Source: Methanosphaera sp.
GTDB lineage: Archaea > Methanobacteriota > Methanobacteria > Methanobacteriales > Methanobacteriaceae
DNA length: 64,000 bases
NCBI RefSeq assembly: GCF_022768985.1
Contig: NZ_JALEKL010000015.1
Location: 1-64,000 of the forward strand
Direction of reading: 5' to 3'
The notes under the pieces were generated by a model that worked only from the letters and a program-made list of their open reading frames with translations, was not told where the DNA came from and did not search any database. Numbering within the stretch: the stretch's first letter is position 1; each line of letters starts with the position of its first letter. Both the position numbers and the translations under genes were made by a program. Below, piece by piece: positions 8,211 through 16,394 of this stretch.

Positions 8211-9362
8211 CTAGTTTTTGAGATATACTTCTTCAAGTGCAGCTACTCCAGCTCCAGTTTCAAATTCGAAACCAAACTCTTTAAGAGTCATTTCAAGACA
8301 TGTGAATGTTGCAGATAATTCGAAAAGACCTGTAAGACCCATGTGTCCAATTCTGAATACATTACCTTTAAGGTGATCTTGTCCACCTGCAAGTTCAATG
8401 TTGTATTTGTTTCTCATTGTACCACGGAGTTGATCATCAGTTACACCTTCAGGCATTTTAATAGCTGTAAGTGTGTTTGAATAATCTCCTTCATTAGCAA
8501 ATAATTCTAAACCTAAAGCTTGAGCTGCAGCACGTGTTGCTTCAGCACCAACATGGTGACGTTTAATACGTGCATCGAGTCCTTCTTCAAGTACCATAGT
8601 TAATGCTTCTTTCATAGCATATGTCATTGATACATTAGGTGTGTATGGAGTTTGTGCTGGTTGTTTTTCTCCACTTTTTTTCATTTTTAATAAGTCAAGA
8701 TAGTATCTTGGTGAATTTGTTTTTTCAATAACATTCCATGCATCATCATTAACTGTAATAGCAGCCATTCCAGGTGGTGCTGCAATACATTTTTGTGATC
8801 CTGTAAGACAAATATCAAGTCCATAATCTTGTACTTTTACATTGTCCCCTGCAAGTGAGGATACTGTGTCAACAACAAATAATGTATCATAATCTTTCAT
8901 TATTTCTCCAACTTCTTTAATTGGGTTTACAACAGCTGTTGAACTTTCATTATGTACAAGTGTTAATGCTTTTGCATCATCGTTTTCTTCAACTACTCTT
9001 TTAACTTCAGCAGGATCCACTGCATGTCCCCATGGAACTGTGATTTCTATGGATTCTCCACCATATACTTCTGTTAATTGTTGTAATCTCTGACCGAATT
9101 TTCCACCAACTACGTTGATAACTTTGTCACCTTTTTCAACGATGTTAGCAATTGCTGCTTCCATAGCTGATGTTCCGGATCCTGTTAATAAGTATGATGG
9201 ATTGTCTGTTTGAAATACATCAGACATCATTGCGGTTGTTTCACCTAAAATTTCACCATATTCTGCTCCTCTGTGATTTACAATAGGTTGACTCATTGCA
9301 TCTAATACTCTTTTTGGAACAGTTGTTGGTCCTGGAATCATCAATAAAGTTGTATCATCCAT
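8211..9362 (-). CDS. Class V aminotransferase (alanine-glyoxylate / serine-pyruvate / aspartate type)
   Basis: A 383-residue PLP enzyme of fold type I, class V. Seen: the N-terminal GPTTVPKRVL, HRGAEYGEI, the cofactor-phosphate region GSGTSAMEAA, aspartate VVDTVSSLAG, and the Schiff-base lysine in TGSQKCIAAPPG near residue 191. Family members transfer amino groups among alanine, serine, aspartate and glyoxylate. In methanogens the related MJ0959 protein has been described as a broad-specificity aspartate/phosphoserine aminotransferase, so a role in aspartate or serine synthesis is likely but the substrate is not fixed by sequence. Monocistronic; ATG start with TTGGAGG about nine bases upstream. 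Confidence 0.88.
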   Translation of the reverse strand: MDDTTLLMIPGPTTVPKRVLDAMSQPIVNHRGAEYGEILGETTAMMSDVFQTDNPSYLLTGSGTSAMEAAIANIVEKGDKVINVVGGKFGQRLQQLTEVYGGESIEITVPWGHAVDPAEVKRVVEENDDAKALTLVHNESSTAVVNPIKEVGEIMKDYDTLFVVDTVSSLAGDNVKVQDYGLDICLTGSQKCIAAPPGMAAITVNDDAWNVIEKTNSPRYYLDLLKMKKSGEKQPAQTPYTPNVSMTYAMKEALTMVLEEGLDARIKRHHVGAEATRAAAQALGLELFANEGDYSNTLTAIKMPEGVTDDQLRGTMRNKYNIELAGGQDHLKGNVFRIGHMGLTGLFELSATFTCLEMTLKEFGFEFETGAGVAALEEVYLKN

Positions 9363-9663
9363 TTGAAATATTCCTCCAAATAATATAATTTTTTTTCTAT
9401 AAACGTTTATTTTTAAAAAAATTGTATAATAAAGTTAGTCTAAAATAAATAGTCTGCTTTATTTTTATTGGATTATAAAAATAATTTCCTAAAAAAAATA
9501 AAAAAATTATTTTCCTTTTTATTTCTTCCATATCTACTAAAAAAATAGCACTATCCTTTACTATAAACATTATTTATGTTTATACTTCTTAATAAAAATA
9601 TTACTCTTAAAAAAGACAAATATCATTAACATCTAAAATAAAGTAATTTTTTTGTGATATAAT
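9363..9663. other. Divergent intergenic region, aminotransferase / mptE
   Basis: 301 bases of very AT-rich sequence carrying the divergent promoters of the two flanking genes. I see runs of A and T, no RNA gene and no convincing operator. Confidence 0.4.
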
Positions 9664-10389
9664 ATGTGTAATGATTATAATAACTGGAATATGTGGTATG
9701 AGAAAATATTAGATGATTTTAATTTTAGTCGGTGTGATGATGAGTATGTTGCATCGTTTCTTAATGATAAAATTTCAGAACTTCCACATTTTTCAATAGA
9801 AGATGTAGATGTCAAGGATAAGTCAATTGTATTTGGAGCAGGACCTTCAATTAAAAAACATATAACATACATTAAAGATAACTTTTCACTTAACAATTAT
9901 AATTTAATTGCTGCTGATGGTACAACAGAGGCACTTATGGAGGAAGGGATAATTCCTGATATTATTGTAACAGACCTTGATGGAAAAATTGATAAAATAA
10001 AACAAGCAAATAAAAAAGGTTCAATATTGTATGTACATGCACATGGTGATAATCTTGATAAAATAAAGATGTATGTTGATGAATTAGAAAATATTATACC
10101 AACAACACAGGCAAAAAAGCATGGTTATCTTAAAAACTATGGTGGATTTACAGATGGTGATCGTGCATTACATATTGCAGTTTATGGGCTAAAGTCAACT
10201 GAAGTTATCATGGCTGGTATGGATTTTGGTAATGTGGTAACTCGTTATTCTCGACCAAATATAAAAGGTGATACTGGTTTTGCTGATGATTTTAAAAGAT
10301 TAAAACTAGAGTATGCTGAAATTTTAACAAATTCACTTATTGAAAATAATTCTAATGTCAACTTTGTTAATCTTGTTGATATTGTCTAA
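9664..10389 (+). CDS. mptE: 6-hydroxymethyl-7,8-dihydropterin pyrophosphokinase, archaeal type
   Basis: A 241-residue member of the DUF115/MptE family, which diphosphorylates 6-hydroxymethyl-7,8-dihydropterin with ATP in methanopterin synthesis. Seen: FGAGPSIKKH (~60), ADGTTEAL (~91), VTDLDGKI (~107, metal-binding acidic loop), VHAHGDN (~127) and NYGGFTDGDR (~158), in the family order and at family length. ATG start at 9664 with a weak GTGATAT upstream. Transcribed alone to the right. The absence of a bacterial FolK supports the archaeal route. Confidence 0.93.
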   Translation: MCNDYNNWNMWYEKILDDFNFSRCDDEYVASFLNDKISELPHFSIEDVDVKDKSIVFGAGPSIKKHITYIKDNFSLNNYNLIAADGTTEALMEEGIIPDIIVTDLDGKIDKIKQANKKGSILYVHAHGDNLDKIKMYVDELENIIPTTQAKKHGYLKNYGGFTDGDRALHIAVYGLKSTEVIMAGMDFGNVVTRYSRPNIKGDTGFADDFKRLKLEYAEILTNSLIENNSNVNFVNLVDIV

Positions 10390-10948
10390 AATAATTTCTA
10401 TAAAAAAAAGAGTTTTCAGATTTTAAAAAGAATATAATTAAAATTGTGAGGAGTTATAATTTCTTAAAACATTTTTAATGGAATTATAAGTGATCACAAT
10501 AATTATATGTTTTTGTGGGTATGCATTATAGTTTGTATGTTACTATTAATATAAAGTAACACATTTAAGGTTAATTTTTATTTAAATGTTGTAAAAATAC
10601 TTTAAAAGTACAAAAATATACGAACTATATAATAAATTATACGGACATACAAATTTATTTTAAAATATTGCACAAAAATTATATGCCTAAAAAATAGTTA
10701 AATAATATCTGAAAATTTCTCTTTAAAAAAAGTCATTAAAAATAAAAATAATAAACAGTGACAAATTATAAAAATTTGATTTATCACTAGTTTTTTTAAA
10801 TAATTAGTTTTGTGGGTACAAGTAATATTATCTCTAAACTAAAATATATAACATTCTACATATTAACTAAAAAATACATTAAATTCATTAAAAAAAAATT
10901 TAATAAAATTTAGAATATATAAAATATAATACTAATTTTTAATTAACA
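10390..10948. other. Long AT-rich intergenic region
   Basis: 559 bases between the convergent ends of mptE and the DRG gene, unusually long for this genome. No reading frame with a ribosome-binding site is convincing. Two copies of TTTTGTGGGTA (near 10511 and 10809) and an imperfect inverted repeat (AGTGA-CAAATT with AATTTG-ATTT-ATCACT, about 10757-10788) followed by TTTTTTT are the only structure I see. An unannotated small RNA is possible but unproven. Confidence 0.4.
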
Positions 10949-12046
10949 CTACTTTTTAATAATAATTCTTACAACATCATGATCTTCAAGAACATGATCA
11001 AGTCCAACTTTTTGTCCAGGGAATTTAACAGAATCTCCCCAAACTTTAGCATACTTAAAGTTTTTAACAAAATCTCTGTGAAGCTTATGAGCAACATCCT
11101 CAATTGTAGATCCACGTCTAATAATTAAAGGCTCATCCATATCAGCCTTCTTACCCTGTGGTTTAAGATAAAGACGTATTAAATCTAAATCAACAAAGAT
11201 TCTCTCTTTAAGCTCACTCATATTTATTCCAGCATTAGCAGAAACAAACAATGCATTAGGAAGTTTACGACGTACATCTTCAAGCTGCTCTTTTGTTGCA
11301 AGATCAATCTTATTTACAACAACAGTCATAGGAATATATGCACGGTTTGGCTCCATAGCATCAATAAATCTGTCAATTGTAACATCCTCACGAAGAACTA
11401 CATCTGCACTGTGAATACCATACTGGCTGAGAATAGAATGAATAGTTTTCTCATCAAGATGTGTTAATTCAACAGTAGATACGATGTTAAGTCCACCCAT
11501 TTTCTTTTTAGATACCTTTACATTAGGTTTCTTTTCATTAGGACGAACACCAATATTACGAACTTCATCTAAAATAACATCCATATGTTCAAGCTGGAAT
11601 ACATCAAGAACCATAATAATAAGATCAGCATTACGTGTTGCAGATAATATTTCACGACCCTTACCTTTACCTTTAGATGCACCTTTAATAATACCAGGAA
11701 TATCTAAAATCTGAATATTAGCATCATCATATTCCATAATACCAGGAACAATATCAAGAGTTGTAAATTCATATGCACCAACTTTAGAATTTGCATTTGT
11801 AAGATAATTTAGAATTGTAGATTTTCCTACAGATGGAAATCCGAGAAGTACTGCTGTTGAATCTCCACTTTTACGTACAAGAAAACCTTCACCTTTAGTT
11901 GATGATGAATTACTTTTTTCAATTTTCTCTTTAAGCTGAGCAATTTGTGCTTTAAGTTTACCTATATGGTGTGATGTTGCCTTATTTTTCTGAGTCTTTT
12001 TAATTTCCTCTTCTATCTGTTTTATTCGATCCTCTGCTGCTGACAT
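10949..12046 (-). CDS. DRG/OBG-family GTP-binding protein with TGS domain
   Basis: A 365-residue developmentally-regulated-GTP-binding (DRG) family GTPase, full length for archaea. A charged helical N-terminus (residues 1-50) precedes the G domain: G1 GFPSVGKST (~69-77), G3 DIPGIIKG, G4 VVNKID. A short helical S5D2L-like insertion follows G3, and a TGS domain ends the protein (VRIIIKK). Eukaryotic relatives act on translating ribosomes, so a translation role is likely. ATG at 12046 with AGTGTGA upstream. Transcribed leftward, divergent from the RelE-like gene. Confidence 0.93.
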   Translation of the reverse strand: MSAAEDRIKQIEEEIKKTQKNKATSHHIGKLKAQIAQLKEKIEKSNSSSTKGEGFLVRKSGDSTAVLLGFPSVGKSTILNYLTNANSKVGAYEFTTLDIVPGIMEYDDANIQILDIPGIIKGASKGKGKGREILSATRNADLIIMVLDVFQLEHMDVILDEVRNIGVRPNEKKPNVKVSKKKMGGLNIVSTVELTHLDEKTIHSILSQYGIHSADVVLREDVTIDRFIDAMEPNRAYIPMTVVVNKIDLATKEQLEDVRRKLPNALFVSANAGINMSELKERIFVDLDLIRLYLKPQGKKADMDEPLIIRRGSTIEDVAHKLHRDFVKNFKYAKVWGDSVKFPGQKVGLDHVLEDHDVVRIIIKK

Positions 12047-12488
12047 ATTAATTTCACACTATTTGTTTTTATTGTTATCTGAAAAATATTTTCATTTTTT
12101 CGTGTTTTTTTCTTATCTTATAATCAAAAATATTTTATTTTATAATCTAACTCTTTATATTTATTTGTCTTTCATAATTAATATTATTTTATATAATCAT
12201 TACACATAATAGGAAATTTAGTTTATATAAATAAACACATAATAGGAAATAAATTTTTTAATTTTAGATAATTATTTATATACATATAAATATAATATTT
12301 TGTATAGAGATTATGGCATTTTTATTAAGTTTTAATAAAACTTTTCAGAATAAAAAAGATAACTTTTCAAATAAATGTCTAAATTATTAGACAATTTTCA
12401 ATAATGAACCAATATTTTGTATTGATTTTTTACAATATAGAAAAATTTGAAAATTTAGATATTTTTCTTTTAAAAGGGAGCCCATATA
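12047..12488. other. Divergent intergenic region with a 16-bp direct repeat
   Basis: 442 bases between the DRG gene and the RelE-like gene. It contains the repeat annotated at 12202-12250 and several TATA-like stretches such as TTATTTATATACATATAA near 12270-12290. No gene is seen. Confidence 0.5.
12202..12250. repeat. Direct repeat, possible operator pair
   Basis: ACACATAATAGGAAAT occurs identically at 12202-12217 and 12235-12250. The 33-base period is about three helical turns, so two protein molecules could bind the same DNA face. It lies between divergent genes. Confidence 0.6.
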
Positions 12489-12773
12489 ATGGTATATGAA
12501 TTAACAATAGAAAAAGAATTAGAAGAAGAATTAAATGAATTAAAACGTATAAATATAAGAGAATACACAATACTACAAAAGAAATTCGAAGAAATGAAAC
12601 TTCATGCATCAGTGATAGTAAATCATAAGGCAAAGTTCAATTCATTTGAAAAACCATTACAAGACTATAAATGGATTGAAATCAATGAAAAAATTCTTAT
12701 ATTTAAAGTAGATCCTAACGATCAAAATATTCACCTATGTGAATATCTACCAAAAGATGAAGTATTCCAATAG
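12489..12773 (+). CDS. RelE/ParE-like small protein
   Basis: A 94-residue basic-acidic protein. The N-terminal two-thirds are a charged helical hairpin (KELEEELNELKRI, EYTILQKKFEEM). The C-terminal part has strands YKWIEINEKILIFKVD and IHLCEYLPKDEVF, the arrangement of RelE/ParE toxins, whose last strands carry the catalytic or binding residues. An AAGGGAG site precedes the ATG. No antitoxin-sized partner lies upstream or downstream, so it may be an orphan toxin relative or a housekeeping homologue. Resemblance is by pattern only. Confidence 0.5.
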   Translation: MVYELTIEKELEEELNELKRINIREYTILQKKFEEMKLHASVIVNHKAKFNSFEKPLQDYKWIEINEKILIFKVDPNDQNIHLCEYLPKDEVFQ

Positions 12774-12995
12774 AAAAAAAAGAAATTTTTTTTTACTTAA
12801 AATTCTAAAAAAAGTAGTAAAAAAAGTATTATATAAATTCTCCACAAAAAATAAAATGAAAAAATAGAATTTCATTAAAAAAAGCTGAGAGAATAAAAAA
12901 AAGTATTAAGAGGAATAGATAATATCTAATCCTCCATCTTGCCCATCTAATTTTTTTTGAAAAAAATATAGTTAAATTTTTCCTTTTAATATAAC

Positions 12996-13748
12996 TTATT
13001 TTTTAACTATATCATTCCAAGGTCTTATAGTAAATTCACTAATTAGACCACTGTTTGTTGATGAATTTGCAACAATTTTAGCAAATGAATAAATTAAATT
13101 CATAAATCCAATCTTAGTTTCAGCATCAATCATTACACATTTAGGAGCTTCAAAGTCAGCTTGTGATTTTTCAATAATTTCATCTGCAACTTTAATATAT
13201 TCATCTTTGCTGAGTGTAATATTTTCTTTTAAATTTTCACTTGAAACCTTAGGATTTGCAACCTGATATGTTGAAATAGATGTACAATCACATACATCAA
13301 TATCTTTAACAGCTGAAGCTAAAATAAAGAGAAGATGTCCAACAGGAATCTGTTTATCTGCAATTGCAATTTTACCAGGAAGTTTTTTATTAACATCAAT
13401 CCAACGAGTTAAGCGGTAATTTGCATTTTGAAGATCAAATGCTGGAATATCAACAAATTCTACATCACGAATATAAAGTTTTGCTGAATAATCTGCAGGA
13501 TCACATTCATCGTTTCCACCATAGATTATGTCAAGATCATATTCTTCATTTTTAAATTCATCAAAGTCAAGTTGTGCTGAAAATTTACCTTCAACAACTT
13601 CTCCTCTAAGAACTGTTTTTTTATTAAGTTTAACTACAGTTTTTCCACCATCTACTGGTTGGTCATTTTCATCTACAACTTCAAATTCAATAGGTTGATC
13701 TTCCCCACGAATAAGTGTAGTATTTTTAATTTTTATTTCTGAATCCAT
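12996..13748 (-). CDS. Ig-like plus pseudomurein-binding-repeat-like protein, no signal peptide
   Basis: A 250-residue protein. I chose ATG at 13748 because GTGAT just upstream works as its ribosome-binding site; the in-frame GTG at 13757 would be part of that site. Residues ~5-90 have an Ig-like strand pattern seen in methanogen adhesin-like proteins (QPIEFEVVDENDQPVDGG). Two segments, ~105-145 (YRLTRWIDVNKKLPGKIAI) and ~190-230 (YIKVADEIIEKS to LIYSFAKIV), match the pseudomurein-binding repeat pattern. Such domains normally sit in exported proteins that hold to the pseudomurein wall, but there is no signal peptide or membrane helix here. It follows cbiQ on the same strand by about 200 bases. 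Confidence 0.6.
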   Translation of the reverse strand: MDSEIKIKNTTLIRGEDQPIEFEVVDENDQPVDGGKTVVKLNKKTVLRGEVVEGKFSAQLDFDEFKNEEYDLDIIYGGNDECDPADYSAKLYIRDVEFVDIPAFDLQNANYRLTRWIDVNKKLPGKIAIADKQIPVGHLLFILASAVKDIDVCDCTSISTYQVANPKVSSENLKENITLSKDEYIKVADEIIEKSQADFEAPKCVMIDAETKIGFMNLIYSFAKIVANSSTNSGLISEFTIRPWNDIVKK

Positions 13749-13948
13749 TACTATCACTTTTATTAAATATTATTAAGATTAAATAAAAAGAAAAATTTAA
13801 ATTTTTTTCAATTAATATATTATTATGTTTTTTAATTTTTATAATATTAATGGATTATTTTTAAAATTAAATAGAAAAATGTAATTTTTTAAAAAAAAGA
13901 ATTCTAAAAAAAAGTTTTAGAATGGGTGAATTATTATTTTTTTTTATC

Positions 13949-14743
13949 TTATATTATTGCTAGATACTGAAGTAATAATAAAACTACCATTAGAAGTATT
14001 GTTATAAGCAGGTATGCTATACTTTTATTTGAAAGTCTTTCATTATCTGTATATAACTTGCTTTCTGATGAATATCCACGACATAACATACTTTCAAATA
14101 CAACTTCACCTTTTTCATATGCACGTAAAAACATCATAAGAACCAGATATCCTGCATTTTTTAGTCTCCACATATATGGTAAATCACTTGATAGTCCATG
14201 ACAACGACTTGCTTGTGCTTGTCTGAGATTTTGAAGTTCATCAAAAAATAGGAATAGAAATCTTACAAATAATGAAAATATCATTGCAAATTCATTTGGT
14301 ATGTGAAGTTTTCTAAATGCTTCTGCAACATCCTGCATTGGTGTAATATATGAAAATAGTACTACTGATGTTACACTTATAACAAGTCTTGCAAGGAGAA
14401 GTTCTGCAAATGCAATTCCCTGTTGTGTTATATGTATTCCAAGTGGTAGATTATATATTATATCACCAGGCTGTATAAATGGCTGGAATAGTGCAATAAA
14501 TAGTCCAAATGGTATGATGAGTGCAACACGCATTAATGCTTCTTTTATTGAAATATTTGATAGATATATTAATATGAGAAGATATGCTTCAACTGCTGCA
14601 AAAACTATGTAGTTTTCAGAACTTACTGCAAAAATAATAATTAAAACAAGGACAATTAGCTTGATACGACTGTCAATATCATGTAATAGGCTGTCACTAT
14701 TTGAGATAGAATCTTGTTTCATTAGTTCGGTGATACTTGCCAT
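13949..14743 (-). CDS. cbiQ: Cobalt ECF transporter permease CbiQ (EcfT family)
   Basis: A 264-residue membrane protein of the CbiQ/EcfT family with about five or six hydrophobic helices. EcfT proteins couple the substrate-binding S component to the ATPase through two short ARG-like motifs. The segments RQAQASRCHGL and ESMLCRGYSS near residues 185 and 220 occupy those positions. It follows cbiM-cbiN on the same strand, after an unusually long 367-base gap. No CbiO ATPase gene follows, so the ATPase must be supplied from outside this window. Confidence 0.9.
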   Translation of the reverse strand: MASITELMKQDSISNSDSLLHDIDSRIKLIVLVLIIIFAVSSENYIVFAAVEAYLLILIYLSNISIKEALMRVALIIPFGLFIALFQPFIQPGDIIYNLPLGIHITQQGIAFAELLLARLVISVTSVVLFSYITPMQDVAEAFRKLHIPNEFAMIFSLFVRFLFLFFDELQNLRQAQASRCHGLSSDLPYMWRLKNAGYLVLMMFLRAYEKGEVVFESMLCRGYSSESKLYTDNERLSNKSIAYLLITILLMVVLLLLQYLAII

Positions 14744-15110
14744 ATTTTTTTATACCCCACATTTTTTTTATTTATAGTATATAAGAATGTATTTTTTATA
14801 TTATATTAAGTTATTATTATTTAAGTTGAAATTATGATAAAATAAGTAATATTTTAATGAATAAATTTAAAAAATCTTTTATTTTAATTAGATAGAATAT
14901 AAATAGTTTATTTTTATTTATATTAAAAAAAAGTATACTAGGAGGAGGGGGGGTAGTTAGAATATAGATATGTAGTCTATTTCTTGGTGATTTACACTAA
15001 AGTTAATGAGTGAGTGAGTAAATCTAGTGTACATATGTTACAATATTTTTTTATTATTTAAACTATATTTTTTCTTCTTCCTATTAAATTAATATTATTT
15101 TATACTTTTT
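14744..15110. other. Gap inside the cbi cluster with structured and C/G-homopolymer sequence
   Basis: 367 bases between cbiN and cbiQ with no supported gene. On the minus (sense) strand there are two overlapping complementary pairs, ACACTA with TAGTGT and GATTTAC with GTAAATC (14989-15030). A pyrimidine run CTACCCCCCCTCCTCCTAG (about 14938-14956) and a short T-tract follow. It may contain a terminator or 3'-end signal for cbiMN and a separate promoter for cbiQ. Confidence 0.45.
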
Positions 15111-15392
15111 TTAGTTACTAATTGCACGAAATACACCATATGCAACTGCAACTGATCCGAGTGTACCAAGAATAAGACAACCTACGCCAACAAGTGGGTT
15201 ATCTTCCATATCAGGGAGTGTGTAATCTGGCATAATTGGATCAATTACTTGGGGTGATTCGAGAATTTCAGGGTTAATAACTTCTGCAGATTTTTCAAGT
15301 CCATCTGGATCTCCTGATGCTAAAAATGGAGATAATACACAAACAATTATTGCTACTGCAAATATTGAGATGTATAAATTCTTCTTATTCAT
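15111..15392 (-). CDS. cbiN: Cobalt transport protein CbiN
   Basis: A 93-residue protein with two hydrophobic helices (residues ~5-25 and ~65-90) separated by an extracytoplasmic loop. SGDPDGLEKSAE matches the conserved PDGLE region of CbiN/NikN. CbiN is the small auxiliary subunit that, with CbiM, binds Co2+ or Ni2+. ATG at 15392 is chosen because GAGGTGG lies about eight bases upstream; an in-frame GTG at 15404 is part of that site. The ATG lies right behind the cbiM stop codon, so the two are translationally coupled. Confidence 0.92.
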   Translation of the reverse strand: MNKKNLYISIFAVAIIVCVLSPFLASGDPDGLEKSAEVINPEILESPQVIDPIMPDYTLPDMEDNPLVGVGCLILGTLGSVAVAYGVFRAISN

Positions 15393-15393
15393 T

Positions 15394-16026
15394 TTATTTT
15401 CCACCTCTATTGTATGATAGTAGATCTGGTCTTACTGATTCGATTCCCTTGATTATTATCACTGTAATTGCAGCTTCTATAACTCCTATCATTGCATGGT
15501 ATCCTCCCATAAACATTATTCCTTCCATGAGTGGGAATTTTCCACTTATTGCAAGTTCTAATGCTGCAACTACTGCTGCAATGAAACATGCTGCCCATGA
15601 GGATATAAATATTGATGGGTATTTACCTATTATATTTTTAAGTGTTGTAAATCCATAGTAACCTACGAATCCTCCAACAACACCCATATTTAGGATGTTT
15701 GCACCTAGTGCTGTGATTCCTCCGTCTCCGAAGAATAGTGCTTGTATTATAAGTACTATTGCAAGTACAAGTATTGCTGCATATGGGCTGCAAAATATTA
15801 TTGCAACTAGTGCTGCACCAAGTAGGTGTCCGCTTGATCCAAATGGTACAGGTAGGTTAAATGACATGATTGCAAATATTCCAGCTGCAAGTACTGCAAG
15901 TAGTGGTGTGTATTTTTCATCTAGGTTTTCTTTGCTCCATTTTATTGCTAGTGCTATGAATAGAATTGCTATGATGTATGCAATTATCCATACTGGAGTG
16001 CTTAGAAATCCATCTGCTATGTGCAT
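15394..16026 (-). CDS. cbiM: Cobalt ECF transporter substrate-binding protein CbiM
   Basis: A 210-residue membrane protein of the CbiM/NikM family with six to seven helices. It starts MHIADGFL, the invariant N-terminus whose Met1 amine and His2 bind the metal in NikM structures. The third ligand His is present at residue 67 (GSSGHLLG). The short spacing and absent CbiO do not tell Co2+ from Ni2+ transport; the adjacent CbiN fits both. Start ATG at 16026 with AGGAGG about seven bases upstream. Five GTAATAC sites lie upstream, suggesting metal-responsive control. Confidence 0.93.
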   Translation of the reverse strand: MHIADGFLSTPVWIIAYIIAILFIALAIKWSKENLDEKYTPLLAVLAAGIFAIMSFNLPVPFGSSGHLLGAALVAIIFCSPYAAILVLAIVLIIQALFFGDGGITALGANILNMGVVGGFVGYYGFTTLKNIIGKYPSIFISSWAACFIAAVVAALELAISGKFPLMEGIMFMGGYHAMIGVIEAAITVIIIKGIESVRPDLLSYNRGGK

Positions 16027-16081
16027 TTTTTGCCTCCTATTTTTTTATATTTTTATTATTTCTCTTAATATTTTCTTATTT

Positions 16082-16317
16082 GTAATACAAATTAATAACT
16101 TCTTATTAACTAGTACTATTTATAAAATATAATTAAATTACTATATAAATATATTTATTACAAAAACGCTGTAAAATCCATTAATTGTAATACAAAGCAT
16201 AAAATAATATTCAAATTTGAAAATAAGACAAAAAAAGTAATACAAATACACTAAAAAAAGTCATAAATGTATTAATTTGTAATACAAAACACTTTAAATT
16301 AATAAAAAAAGTAATAC
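16082..16317. promoter_or_regulatory. Array of five GTAATAC sites upstream of cbiM
   Basis: GTAATAC occurs at 16082-16088, 16187-16193, 16237-16243, 16279-16285 and 16311-16317, all in the same orientation. Several are extended to the near-palindrome TTTGTAATACAAA. Spacings are 105, 50, 42 and 32 bases, most near whole helical turns. The region 16027-16394 has no gene. It covers the expected cbiM promoter, so the sites are candidate operators for a metal-sensing repressor. Confidence 0.55.
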
Positions 16318-16394
16318 TTTTATGTAAAATAATAATAAAAAAATCGTTTTAAAAACTCTAAAAAAAATAAGAAAAGAAATTAATAAATAAAAAC

